This document shows, in pieces, positions 1-4,532 of a stretch of 8,375 nucleotides of DNA. The DNA is from Bacteroidales bacterium (GTDB lineage: Bacteria > Bacteroidota > Bacteroidia > Bacteroidales > UBA10428). The stretch lies in the NCBI GenBank assembly GCA_030626465.1, contig DAOUOU010000121.1, positions 1 to 8,375 on the forward strand. Reading direction: 5' to 3'. The position numbers and the translations under genes are program-made. The notes under the pieces are model-generated. The model searched no databases and was not told the DNA's origin. It saw only the letters and a list, made by a program, of their open reading frames with translations. Position 1 is the first letter of the stretch. The number at the start of each line of letters is the position of its first letter.

Positions 1-154
1 GATGACCTACATGCAGTCCGCTTCCCGATGGATAAGGGAACATATCAAGGATATAGAATTTTGGTTTCCCAGGATCAAATTCAACTTTGAAAGTTTTGTT
101 CTCTTCCCAGTACTTTTGCCATTTCCTCTCAATATTGGTATAGTTATATTCCAT
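1..154 (-). CDS. leuS: Leucyl-tRNA synthetase, N-terminal fragment (cut by window edge)
   Basis: The enzyme charges tRNA-Leu with leucine in the cytoplasm. The 51 visible codons begin at an ATG (154-152) and read MEYNYTNIERKWQKYWEENK, then a stretch containing FYILDMFPYPSGSGLHVGH. The opening IERKWQKYW, the MFPYPSG segment and the class I HIGH-type signature HVGH (residues 48-51) at the window edge are typical of bacterial LeuS. The rest of the gene (about 900 residues in the family) lies to the left. A plus-strand open frame over the same bases (2-235) is only its shadow. The start has no Shine-Dalgarno site, as is usual in Bacteroidota; a -7-like promoter box lies about 30 nt upstream. It is divergent from the tRNA-Arg unit. 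Identification is secure from the motif order. Confidence 0.93.
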   Translation of the reverse strand, partial: MEYNYTNIERKWQKYWEENKTFKVEFDPGKPKFYILDMFPYPSGSGLHVGH

Positions 155-183
155 GAAACGTTTCCATTTTATTTTCAAAGTCA

Positions 184-191
184 CAAAAGTA
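184..191 (-). promoter_or_regulatory. Bacteroidota-type -7 box for leuS
   Basis: On the minus strand the bases read TACTTTTG, an exact match to the Bacteroidota sigma-ABfr -7 consensus TAnnTTTG. They lie about 30 nt upstream of the leuS ATG. A clear -33 TTTG/TTG at the expected 19-20 nt spacing was not seen, so this is half of a promoter. Its placement makes sense, but such boxes also occur by chance in AT-rich DNA. Confidence 0.45.
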
Positions 192-262
192 AAAAAACTT
201 ACCTAAATAAATATCTTCCTGATTCAATAGCATAGTTCTTAACGGCCGATAGAAAAAATACT

Positions 263-270
263 TATTTTTG
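263..270 (+). promoter_or_regulatory. -7 box for the tRNA-Arg unit
   Basis: The bases TATTTTTG match TAnnTTTG exactly and end 12 nt before the first base of tRNA-Arg(CCG). Transcription would therefore start a few bases upstream of the mature 5' end. The -33 element is weak or absent. This box and the leuS -7 box face away from each other within the 128-bp leuS/tRNA gap (155-282). Confidence 0.5.
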
Positions 271-282
271 CAATTGAATAAT

Positions 283-375
283 GGTCTCGTAGTTTAACTG
301 GATGCCTGCCTGCCGGCAGGCAGGGAACTTCAGATTCCGGTTCTCAGGGTAGGGATTCGAGTCCTCTCGGGATCA
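283..375 (+). tRNA. tRNA-Arg(CCG) carrying a 20-bp palindrome in its D-loop; possibly a pseudogene
   Basis: The cloverleaf can be folded by hand. The acceptor stem 283-289/368-374 has seven pairs including two G-U. The D-stem GTTT/GAAC is at 292-295/325-328. The anticodon loop TTCCGGT (335-341) has anticodon CCG at 337-339, and the T-loop TTCGAGT is at 356-362. The D-loop, normally about 9 nt, is 29 nt because a perfect palindrome (305-324) sits just before the 3' strand of the D-stem; the G-G pair of the loop (300-301) is kept. There are two further defects: a C-C mismatch (331/345) in the anticodon stem and an A-C mismatch (355/363) in the T-stem. The gene would decode CGG, which the neighbouring UCG tRNA could also read by wobble, so its loss might be tolerated. 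Either it is decaying or it matures with a hairpin in the D-loop. Confidence 0.75.
305..324. repeat. Perfect 20-bp palindromic element inside tRNA-Arg
   Basis: CCTGCCTGCCGGCAGGCAGG is its own reverse complement. Its outer 8-bp arms (CCTGCCTG and CAGGCAGG) are identical to those of the element at 3244-3263; only the 4-nt centre differs (CCGG here, TATC there). It is far richer in GC than the surroundings. It lies exactly between the D-loop and the 3' D-stem strand, so the rest of the tRNA outline is uninterrupted. Same arms, same length and two loci argue for a dispersed short repeat rather than chance. Confidence 0.9.
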
Positions 376-390
376 CAGAAACAGAATGAG

Positions 391-435
391 AGAGAGTGAG
401 TTTACAGTTATTCTCAATTCTCACTCTCACTCTCT
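391..435. repeat. GA/CT-rich inverted repeat between the two tRNA-Arg genes
   Basis: The left arm AGAGAGTGAG (391-400) is the reverse complement of CTCACTCTCT (426-435), giving 10 bp. A second register pairs 392-400 with 420-428, because the right side contains CTCACTCTC in near-tandem. The RNA would form a long hairpin in the spacer between the two tRNAs. It could mark a processing site or be a remnant of a duplicated element. No T-run follows it, so it does not look like an intrinsic terminator. Confidence 0.55.
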
Positions 436-446
436 TCACAATATTT

Positions 447-520
447 GGCCCAGTAGCTCAACTGGATAGAGCATCAGACTTCGGATCTGAGGGTTGAGGG
501 TTCGAACCCTTCCTGGGTCA
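447..520 (+). tRNA. tRNA-Arg(UCG)
   Basis: A complete, well-paired 74-nt cloverleaf. The acceptor stem GGCCCAG/CTGGGTC is at 447-453/513-519. The D-stem GCTC/GAGC is at 456-459/469-472. The anticodon stem TCAGA/TCTGA closes the loop CTTCGGA with anticodon TCG at 481-483. The T-arm GAGGG/CCTTC (one G-U) closes the loop TTCGAAC. The discriminator base is A (520) and CCA is not encoded. It decodes CGA and, by wobble, CGG. It is the intact partner of the damaged tRNA-Arg(CCG) upstream and probably shares its transcript. Confidence 0.95.
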
Positions 521-525
521 CTAAG

Positions 526-565
526 AAAGTAAAGCTCAATGCATTTGCATCGGGTTTTTACTTTT
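526..565 (+). terminator. Intrinsic terminator of the tRNA-Arg unit
   Basis: A long imperfect stem follows tRNA-Arg(UCG) by 6 nt. The outer arms AAAGTAAA and TTTTACTTT pair with one bulged T, a G/C-containing middle (534-537 with 552-555) includes wobble pairs, and the inner ATGCA/TGCAT closes on a two-base loop. The 3' arm is itself T-rich and runs into TTTT. Position and shape fit termination of the plus-strand tRNA transcript. Confidence 0.7.
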
Positions 566-625
566 AACATCGAATCCAATCATTTTATGATTGTGTGAGA
601 GATATAGCCCATGTTTATAAAAAGA

Positions 626-656
626 GAAAGGAGAGTCAATAAGTAACTCTCCTTTC
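626..656 (-). terminator. Intrinsic terminator of the exb operon
   Basis: GAAAGGAGAGT (626-636) and ACTCTCCTTTC (646-656) form a perfect 11-bp stem with a 9-nt loop. On the minus strand the stem is followed by TCTTTTT. It begins 20 nt past the stop of the last exbD, so it ends the minus-strand operon. The plus-strand side has no T-run. Confidence 0.85.
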
Positions 657-675
657 ACTAAATAAAAAATATTGT

Positions 676-1158
676 TTAGTATCTTCCTATTGCATCAATT
701 GGGTCTCCTTCATGCGTTGAATAGTTAATCTTAAGCGCACTCGCTTTACGCAATTCTTGTTTGACATCAGTGACAACACCCATCTCAACTTCCCTATCAA
801 TCTTTAATGAGATTGTCATTTTAGGCCTGTCTACCTCCTTTAAACCTTCTCTTCTGGATGCAACAAAATCGCGTATTTCCTCTGGTTCAGCAAAAGAGTC
901 ATTAAGCTGAATTCTTGGTACTGTACCAAAGATCTTTTTATTTAGAGGTTCCCCGATATAGATATAACTTACCAGAGCTTTATCTTCAAGTTTTTTGGTC
1001 TGATTAGCAGTCGCAGGATTATAATCTACTTTAAGTTCTACTTCACGCATCACAGTAGTGACCATAAAGAAGAACAATAGCATAAAAATGATATCCGGAA
1101 GTGAAGCGGTGGTAATCGCTGTAACTGTCTTTTTTTCTCCTTTTTTAAATTTCGACAT
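676..1158 (-). CDS. exbD: ExbD/TolR-family biopolymer transport protein (second exbD of the operon)
   Basis: ExbD forms, with ExbB, the inner-membrane proton channel that energises TonB for outer-membrane nutrient uptake. The 160-residue protein has a short cytoplasmic N-terminus, one transmembrane helix at about 19-37 (SLPDIIFMLLFFFMVTT) and a periplasmic domain. The key membrane aspartate expected in this family is Asp22 in LPDIIF. Length is close to the usual 130-160. It starts at ATG 1158, 4 nt after the upstream exbD stop, and is preceded by AGGAGG. It is the last gene of the operon and is followed by the terminator at 626-656. Its periplasmic part differs from that of the other exbD here, so the two probably form unlike subunits. 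It could serve a TolR-like rather than a TonB-linked role; no tonB or tol gene is in view. Confidence 0.9.
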   Translation of the reverse strand: MSKFKKGEKKTVTAITTASLPDIIFMLLFFFMVTTVMREVELKVDYNPATANQTKKLEDKALVSYIYIGEPLNKKIFGTVPRIQLNDSFAEPEEIRDFVASRREGLKEVDRPKMTISLKIDREVEMGVVTDVKQELRKASALKINYSTHEGDPIDAIGRY

Positions 1159-1162
1159 CTTA

Positions 1163-1750
1163 TTATCCTCCTACGTTTTTAGGTTCGGCTTCTGATATTT
1201 TCATAGGATATATCTCCTCGATGGCCTTTCTTTTATCCTTATTCTCATCTCCTTTTAGATCTGCAAATTTCACACCAAACCTGCGCATTGACAAATCATT
1301 TCTAAGTTCATTGTATGCTGCTGCCAGCTCATTCTGAACAGCTATATACATCGCATAGGATGTTCCCCTGTCATTTTGAAGCGATATAACATGCTTCTTC
1401 GTGACTTCAACCTCACCAAAGTAATCCACTTCAATGAATTCTTTGGTTGGCAGGTCGATATCATTATGAGGATTTACAATAAATTCTTTCGCTGTTACAC
1501 GAAGGTCTTTAATATGCATCAACTCACCTTCTACCAACAACTGGTCATGCCTGTTTACCAGAACTACAAATATATTCCGTTCTTTTACATCTACTTGTTC
1601 ATCCTGTGTCTCTTCGGGCATAGGAGGAAGCTTCCTGACAATACCCGAGTCAGTATCCATTGTAGTAGAAACCAGGAAGAAGATAAGTAACAGAAAGGCA
1701 ATATCTGCCATCGACCCTGCATTTATTTCCTGCAATTCTCTTCTAGCCAT
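1163..1750 (-). CDS. exbD: ExbD/TolR-family biopolymer transport protein (first exbD, long form)
   Basis: This 195-residue ExbD has a transmembrane helix at about 14-32 (MADIAFLLLIFFLVSTTMD) with the family's membrane aspartate at Asp16. A large periplasmic domain follows, longer than that of E. coli ExbD (about 141 residues). The extra length includes an insertion near 95-125 and a charged, lysine-rich C-terminal tail (about 165-195). Helical residues around 132-155 (SYAMYIAVQNELAAAYNELR) fit the C-terminal periplasmic fold. It lies 43 nt after the four-helix protein gene and 4 nt before the second exbD. The two exbD copies are diverged paralogues and probably assemble with the one ExbB encoded upstream. 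The family call is firm; what the long tail binds is unknown. Confidence 0.9.
   Translation of the reverse strand: MARRELQEINAGSMADIAFLLLIFFLVSTTMDTDSGIVRKLPPMPEETQDEQVDVKERNIFVVLVNRHDQLLVEGELMHIKDLRVTAKEFIVNPHNDIDLPTKEFIEVDYFGEVEVTKKHVISLQNDRGTSYAMYIAVQNELAAAYNELRNDLSMRRFGVKFADLKGDENKDKRKAIEEIYPMKISEAEPKNVGG
1167..1172 (-). promoter_or_regulatory. Shine-Dalgarno-like AGGAGG before the second exbD
   Basis: On the minus strand AGGAGG lies 8 nt before the ATG of the second exbD. This is unusual for Bacteroidota, which seldom use such sites. The same bases encode the C-terminal Gly-Gly of the upstream exbD (GGA GGA TAA), so the match may come from coding rather than from selection on initiation. 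Confidence 0.4.
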
Positions 1751-1793
1751 AATGTATTGTTTTAAAAATCATTTATACCCTTTTACGGTTGAT

Positions 1794-2234
1794 TTATTTA
1801 AAGGCACGCAATATTTCAGATGCTATTATTCCAAAGAATGCAACAATTGCCAGTATATATGTTACAATCAAACCAGTACCTACCCACTTTAAAGTACCTG
1901 CTGAAGGATCTGAAGTGAAAGTATCTAAATCAATTGGTTTCGAAGAAGAAATCAAGTAAGAAATCCCAATAAGAACAACTGCAATGCCCAGGGCTATAAG
2001 AAAATTCTTAATTGCTTTAGGATTTAAGAAAATATTTACGAATGAGAATATCAATGTCGCCAATCCGGCAATAATGAATAGAATGAATGTCCAGACCAAT
2101 GCCAGACTCGTAAATCTTTTTTCTCCGGTTATTTCATTGACAGAACCTCCCAAATAATATAGTCCGGCAATGATAACTGATAATCCGGCTACAATCCAAA
2201 GTATGGTTATGGCTGTTCTCTGTATATTAGACAT
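1794..2234 (-). CDS. Conserved-looking four-helix membrane protein of the exb operon, function unknown
   Basis: The 146-residue protein has four predicted transmembrane segments at about 9-29, 45-70, 77-95 and 116-138. A short loop with charged residues (VNEITGEKR) joins helices 1 and 2, and a polar loop rich in Ser, Thr and Asp (about 97-115) joins helices 3 and 4. No enzymatic motif is visible. It starts 2 nt after the exbB stop and lies upstream of both exbD genes, so it is very likely cotranscribed and may belong to or help assemble the ExbB-ExbD complex. That role is inferred from position only. ATG at 2234 is the first plausible start and leaves almost no gap to exbB. Confidence 0.75.
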   Translation of the reverse strand: MSNIQRTAITILWIVAGLSVIIAGLYYLGGSVNEITGEKRFTSLALVWTFILFIIAGLATLIFSFVNIFLNPKAIKNFLIALGIAVVLIGISYLISSSKPIDLDTFTSDPSAGTLKWVGTGLIVTYILAIVAFFGIIASEILRAFK

Positions 2235-2236
2235 GT

Positions 2237-3052
2237 TTATTTTGTTTTTAAATTGAACTTGATAAGTATATCAACAAGTGAAATGGAAGAATCTTCCATC
2301 TTGTTTACAATGCTGTCAATTTTCGATAAAATGTAATTATAGAATACCTGCAGCACAACAGCCACAATAAGTCCGAACAATGTAGTTAGAAGAGCAATTC
2401 CAATACCATGTGCAACGATTTGCGGACTTATATTTCCTGCCTGACGAATATCGTCAAATGCCTTTATCATACCAATAACCGTACCCATGAATCCGAGCAT
2501 CGGGGCAAGAGAAATAAAGAGTGATATCCAGCTTAAGTTTTTTTCCAGTAATCCCATCTGAACGCTCCCGTATGAAATTATTGATTTCTCAACCATTTCA
2601 AGACCTTCTGATGACCGGTCAAGTCCCTGATAAAAAATGCTTGCTACCGGGCCTCTTGTATTCCTGCAGACTTCTTTTGCAGCCTCTATACCACCTTCGC
2701 TTAAAGCATCTTCAATTCTGTCAAGTAATTTATCAGTATTTGTTGTTGCAAGATTCAAATAAATAATTCTTTCGATTGCTAATGCCAAACCAAAAATCAA
2801 ACAGAGTAATACAATTCCCATAAATGTTGCACCACCTTCAATAAATTTGGCTTTTATGACCGTACGAAGAGGAACTTCCGGTTCTTCCTGTTCTTCTTGT
2901 TCTTCAATTACAGGAAGTGTTTCCGCAGTTTGGTTAGTATCAGTCACAGCTTCAGTAGAATCAGTTAAAGGTTCTTCTTGTGCACGAACTATATTTGATA
3001 CTCCAAAACTTAGTATTCCAATTACTGCTAAGAATGCAAATAATTTTTTCAT
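2237..3052 (-). CDS. exbB: MotA/TolQ/ExbB-family proton channel subunit with signal peptide
   Basis: This is the multi-spanning channel subunit that converts proton-motive force into mechanical energy for TonB-type partners. The 271 residues comprise a signal peptide (about 1-24, MKKLFAFLAVIGILSF with likely cleavage after VRA), an acidic periplasmic linker (about 26-60, with EEQEEQEEPE), a first membrane helix at about 75-100 ending in IERIIYL, a cytoplasmic segment (about 101-170), and two helices at about 173-200 and 214-240. The MotA_ExbB core motif LAPMLGFMGTVIGMI is at 182-196 and GIGIALLTTLFGL at 216-228. E. coli ExbB lacks a cleaved signal peptide of this kind, whereas such N-termini are common in Bacteroidota. 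It is the first gene of the operon. No convincing promoter was found in the 108 bp upstream, which separate it from the tRNA-Ser remnant. Confidence 0.93.
   Translation of the reverse strand: MKKLFAFLAVIGILSFGVSNIVRAQEEPLTDSTEAVTDTNQTAETLPVIEEQEEQEEPEVPLRTVIKAKFIEGGATFMGIVLLCLIFGLALAIERIIYLNLATTNTDKLLDRIEDALSEGGIEAAKEVCRNTRGPVASIFYQGLDRSSEGLEMVEKSIISYGSVQMGLLEKNLSWISLFISLAPMLGFMGTVIGMIKAFDDIRQAGNISPQIVAHGIGIALLTTLFGLIVAVVLQVFYNYILSKIDSIVNKMEDSSISLVDILIKFNLKTK
2882..2908 (-). repeat. Three tandem 9-nt units encoding Glu-Glu-Gln
   Basis: The plus strand reads TTCTTCCTG, TTCTTCTTG, TTCTTCAAT. On the coding strand this gives the Glu-rich EEQEEQEE run in the acidic linker of ExbB. The near-perfect 9-nt period suggests slippage, so the linker length may vary between strains without disturbing the frame. 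Confidence 0.6.
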
Positions 3053-3161
3053 GATTTAAATAAAGTTTAATTATTAATGTTTGTTTTACTCTTTTTTAAG
3101 TTATACAAATCTTAAACTTAATACACGCATATCAAGTCTGATAAATGATGATTTCATTCCC

Positions 3162-3188
3162 AAAGCGCTCTGCGGAGAGAGAGGGATT
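3162..3188. repeat. 27-bp direct repeat of the tRNA-Ser 3' end, left copy
   Basis: These bases are identical to 3326-3352, 164 bp away. The repeat covers the T-arm 3' strand, the acceptor 3' strand, the discriminator and about 11 nt of downstream flank of tRNA-Ser. A tandem duplication of the tRNA gene explains it best, because a 5' acceptor-like segment is also duplicated. Site-specific integration at a tRNA 3' end would leave similar repeats, but only 137 bp of non-coding DNA lies between them. Confidence 0.85.
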
Positions 3189-3227
3189 ACTCACCCTCCT
3201 TCGTCGGGATTCGTGAGGGCTTCGCCG
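3187..3227. repeat. 41-nt T-loop insertion resembling a scrambled second T-arm
   Basis: The intact tRNA-Ser has GAGGG-ATTCGAA-CCCTC at its T-arm. In the remnant the same borders (3181-3186 and 3228-3238) enclose 41 extra bases. With the borders, the region folds as two T-arm-like hairpins in tandem: GAGGG 3181-3185 with CCCTC 3194-3198, and GAGGG 3215-3219 with CCCTC 3234-3238. TTCG occurs four times (3200, 3210, 3221, 3228) and GGGATT twice (3183, 3205). The exact breakpoints are ambiguous by two bases. Confidence 0.65.
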
Positions 3228-3243
3228 TTCGAACCCTCTATCC

Positions 3244-3263
3244 CCTGCCTGTATCCAGGCAGG
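3244..3263. repeat. 20-nt palindromic element in the tRNA-Ser remnant
   Basis: CCTGCCTG (3244-3251) and CAGGCAGG (3256-3263) form an 8-bp stem around TATC. Both arms are identical to those of the element in tRNA-Arg(CCG) at 305-324. The element lies where the anticodon/variable region of the tRNA-Ser copy would be. Confidence 0.88.
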
Positions 3264-3325
3264 CTTCTGTTCGAATTTTCTTTTTTTCCATCCTCTCCGG
3301 TTTTCTATTCAAAGAACTCTGGTCT

Positions 3326-3352
3326 AAAGCGCTCTGCGGAGAGAGAGGGATT
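3326..3352. repeat. 27-bp direct repeat of the tRNA-Ser 3' end, right copy
   Basis: Identical to 3162-3188. This copy is the 3' end of the intact tRNA-Ser(GGA) together with 11 nt of its downstream flank. Confidence 0.85.
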
Positions 3353-3424
3353 CGAACCCTCGTACCGCTTTAGGCGGTAACACGCTCTCCAGGCGTGCGC
3401 CTTAGACCACTCGGCCATCTCTCC
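3337..3424 (-). tRNA. tRNA-Ser(GGA)
   Basis: An intact class II tRNA of 88 nt. The acceptor stem GGAGAGA/TCTCTCC is at 3424-3418 and 3344-3338, with discriminator G at 3337. The D-arm contains GCCGAGTGGTCTAAGGC. The anticodon stem CACGC/GCGTG closes the loop CTGGAGA with anticodon GGA at 3390-3388. A long variable arm (TACCGC/GCGGTA, 6 bp) and the T-arm GAGGG/CCCTC complete the fold. CCA is not encoded. It decodes UCC/UCU. It lies 67 bp after ansA on the same strand; no terminator was seen between them, nor between this gene and exbB. It is the evident parent of the degenerate copy just downstream. Confidence 0.96.
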
Positions 3425-3432
3425 GGTAATCT

Positions 3433-3440
3433 CAAAGCCA
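3433..3440 (-). promoter_or_regulatory. Possible -7 box for tRNA-Ser
   Basis: The minus strand reads TGGCTTTG, one mismatch from TAnnTTTG, and ends 8 nt before the tRNA 5' end. A TTTTCG about 17 nt further upstream could act as a weak -33 element. A CTTTGA also precedes the degenerate copy, consistent with promoter and gene being duplicated together. Weak evidence overall. Confidence 0.3.
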
Positions 3441-3491
3441 GCGCATTTTTTTAGCGACGAAAATTACTAAAAAAAATTCAATTGCAACTTA

Positions 3492-4532
3492 TCAAATAGT
3501 TATTTCTCCTCGGAGAGACCTATTTAAATCGTTTATAATATCATGCTTTGAGGTATATCTGCCAAGCACAAACATAAGTTTGGTCAGTGCTGCTTCAGTA
3601 GTACTATCGTTACCGCTCACAACACCCAGTTTTTCAAGAGCTATACTTGTTTCGTACATTCCCATTTCTACCCTGCCTTCGGCGCATTGTGTAACACTCA
3701 CAATAACTATGCCTCTTCTTATTGCATCGTTGATCTCCTTGAGAAACCAGGGTTCATCTGGTGCATTACCAGCTCCAAAGGTTTCAAGAACAACTCCTCT
3801 TAATCCCTGGATGTTCAATATCGCCTCTACAATTTTTTGATCTATACCCGGAAATATTTTAAGGATAGCTACATTCTTATCAAGTACTTTATAAGCTTTA
3901 AAATCTTTACCTGAAAAAAAATCATTGATGACTGAGTAATTATACTTTATATGTACTCCACTTTCAGCCAAAGCAGGGTAATTAAAGGACTGGAATGCTT
4001 TGAACTCTTCTGCATTATGCTTGGTAGTGCGGTTGCCACGAAATAATTTGTCCTGAAAAAATATCGCAACCTCCTGCACAACAGAAACTCTGCCTTTTTT
4101 ATGAGCTGCTATTTCAATAGCTGTCATTAAATTTTCCTTTGCATCGGTCCGTAATGAATCAATAGGCAATTGCGATCCTGTAAGGATGACTGGTTTTTTC
4201 AGATTTTCCAGTAAGAAACTTAAAGCCGATGCTGAATAGGCCATCGTATCGGTTCCATGCAAAATAATAAAACCATCATAACGATGATAATTGTCTTCAA
4301 TAACTTCAGCAATCTTTATCCACATGCCTGGATTGATGTTTGAAGAATCGAGTAAAGGTTTGAATGTGTAGGAACTCAAATGATACCTCGCCTTTTTAAG
4401 TTCCGGGATTTCATTAAGGATATTATCGAATGAAAATGGACGTAAGGATCCATTTAATGAATTTTGAACCATTCCGATAGTACCACCGGTATATATGATT
4501 AAAAGAGATATTGGCTTACTTTGCACTGTCAT
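3492..4532 (-). CDS. ansA: Type I (cytoplasmic) L-asparaginase
   Basis: The enzyme hydrolyses L-asparagine to aspartate and ammonia. The 346-residue length matches type I enzymes (E. coli AnsA about 338), and no signal peptide is present. Active-site motifs are in the expected order: the nucleophile loop YTGGTIG (14-20, Thr15), SSNINP (63-68), the second catalytic triad loop LHGTDTMAYS (91-100, Thr94 and Asp95), TGSQLP (118-123), and a lysine in RGNRTTK (Lys169) that is probably the catalytic lysine. A C-terminal domain with GAGNAP and SVTQCAEG would hold the allosteric site. Its ATG overlaps the tatD stop by 4 bp (ATGA), so the two are probably translationally coupled. Related enzymes include the archaeal GatD subunit, but the length and lack of an N-terminal extension favour AnsA. 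Confidence 0.93.
   Translation of the reverse strand: MTVQSKPISLLIIYTGGTIGMVQNSLNGSLRPFSFDNILNEIPELKKARYHLSSYTFKPLLDSSNINPGMWIKIAEVIEDNYHRYDGFIILHGTDTMAYSASALSFLLENLKKPVILTGSQLPIDSLRTDAKENLMTAIEIAAHKKGRVSVVQEVAIFFQDKLFRGNRTTKHNAEEFKAFQSFNYPALAESGVHIKYNYSVINDFFSGKDFKAYKVLDKNVAILKIFPGIDQKIVEAILNIQGLRGVVLETFGAGNAPDEPWFLKEINDAIRRGIVIVSVTQCAEGRVEMGMYETSIALEKLGVVSGNDSTTEAALTKLMFVLGRYTSKHDIINDLNRSLRGEITI

Larger units (their letters stand above)
3173..3298 (-). pseudogene. Degenerate second tRNA-Ser copy with two small insertions
   Basis: Read on the minus strand, the copy opens with CCGGAGAGGATGG (the intact gene has CCGGAGAGATGGCC). It closes with the intact gene's T-arm and acceptor 3' strand, ending at 3173. 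Between these ends the D-arm, anticodon arm and variable arm are unrecognisable: an A-rich stretch, then a 20-nt palindromic element (3244-3263), then GAGGGTTCGAA. A 41-nt block (3187-3227) then interrupts the T-loop. Total length is 126 nt against 88 for the intact gene. No anticodon can be assigned, so it cannot be a working tRNA. A shared CTTTGA just upstream of both 5' ends suggests that flanking DNA was copied too. Confidence 0.75.

Noticed and set aside
2..235. Plus-strand 77-codon open frame at the left edge
   Set aside because: It is antisense to the leuS start and continues through the intergenic promoter region. The minus strand carries the recognisable LeuS motifs.
391..440. Short direct repeats of CTCACTCTC as a possible CRISPR fragment
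   Set aside because: Units are low-complexity, adjacent and lack spacers; no cas gene is present.
577..593. 6-bp hairpin CAATCA-TTTTA-TGATTG downstream of the tRNA terminator
   Set aside because: Short, AT-rich and without a T-run; expected by chance in such sequence.
3162..3352. A miniature integrative element with attL/attR at the tRNA-Ser 3' end
   Set aside because: The 27-bp repeats would fit, but the DNA between them holds no integrase or cargo, and the 5' acceptor similarity shows it is mostly a decayed tRNA copy.
3081..3380. Plus-strand 99-codon open frame ending in EREGFEPSYRFRR
   Set aside because: It reads through the antisense of tRNA-Ser and its remnant. The EGFEPS ending is the usual false translation of a tRNA T-arm. 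No independent coding evidence.
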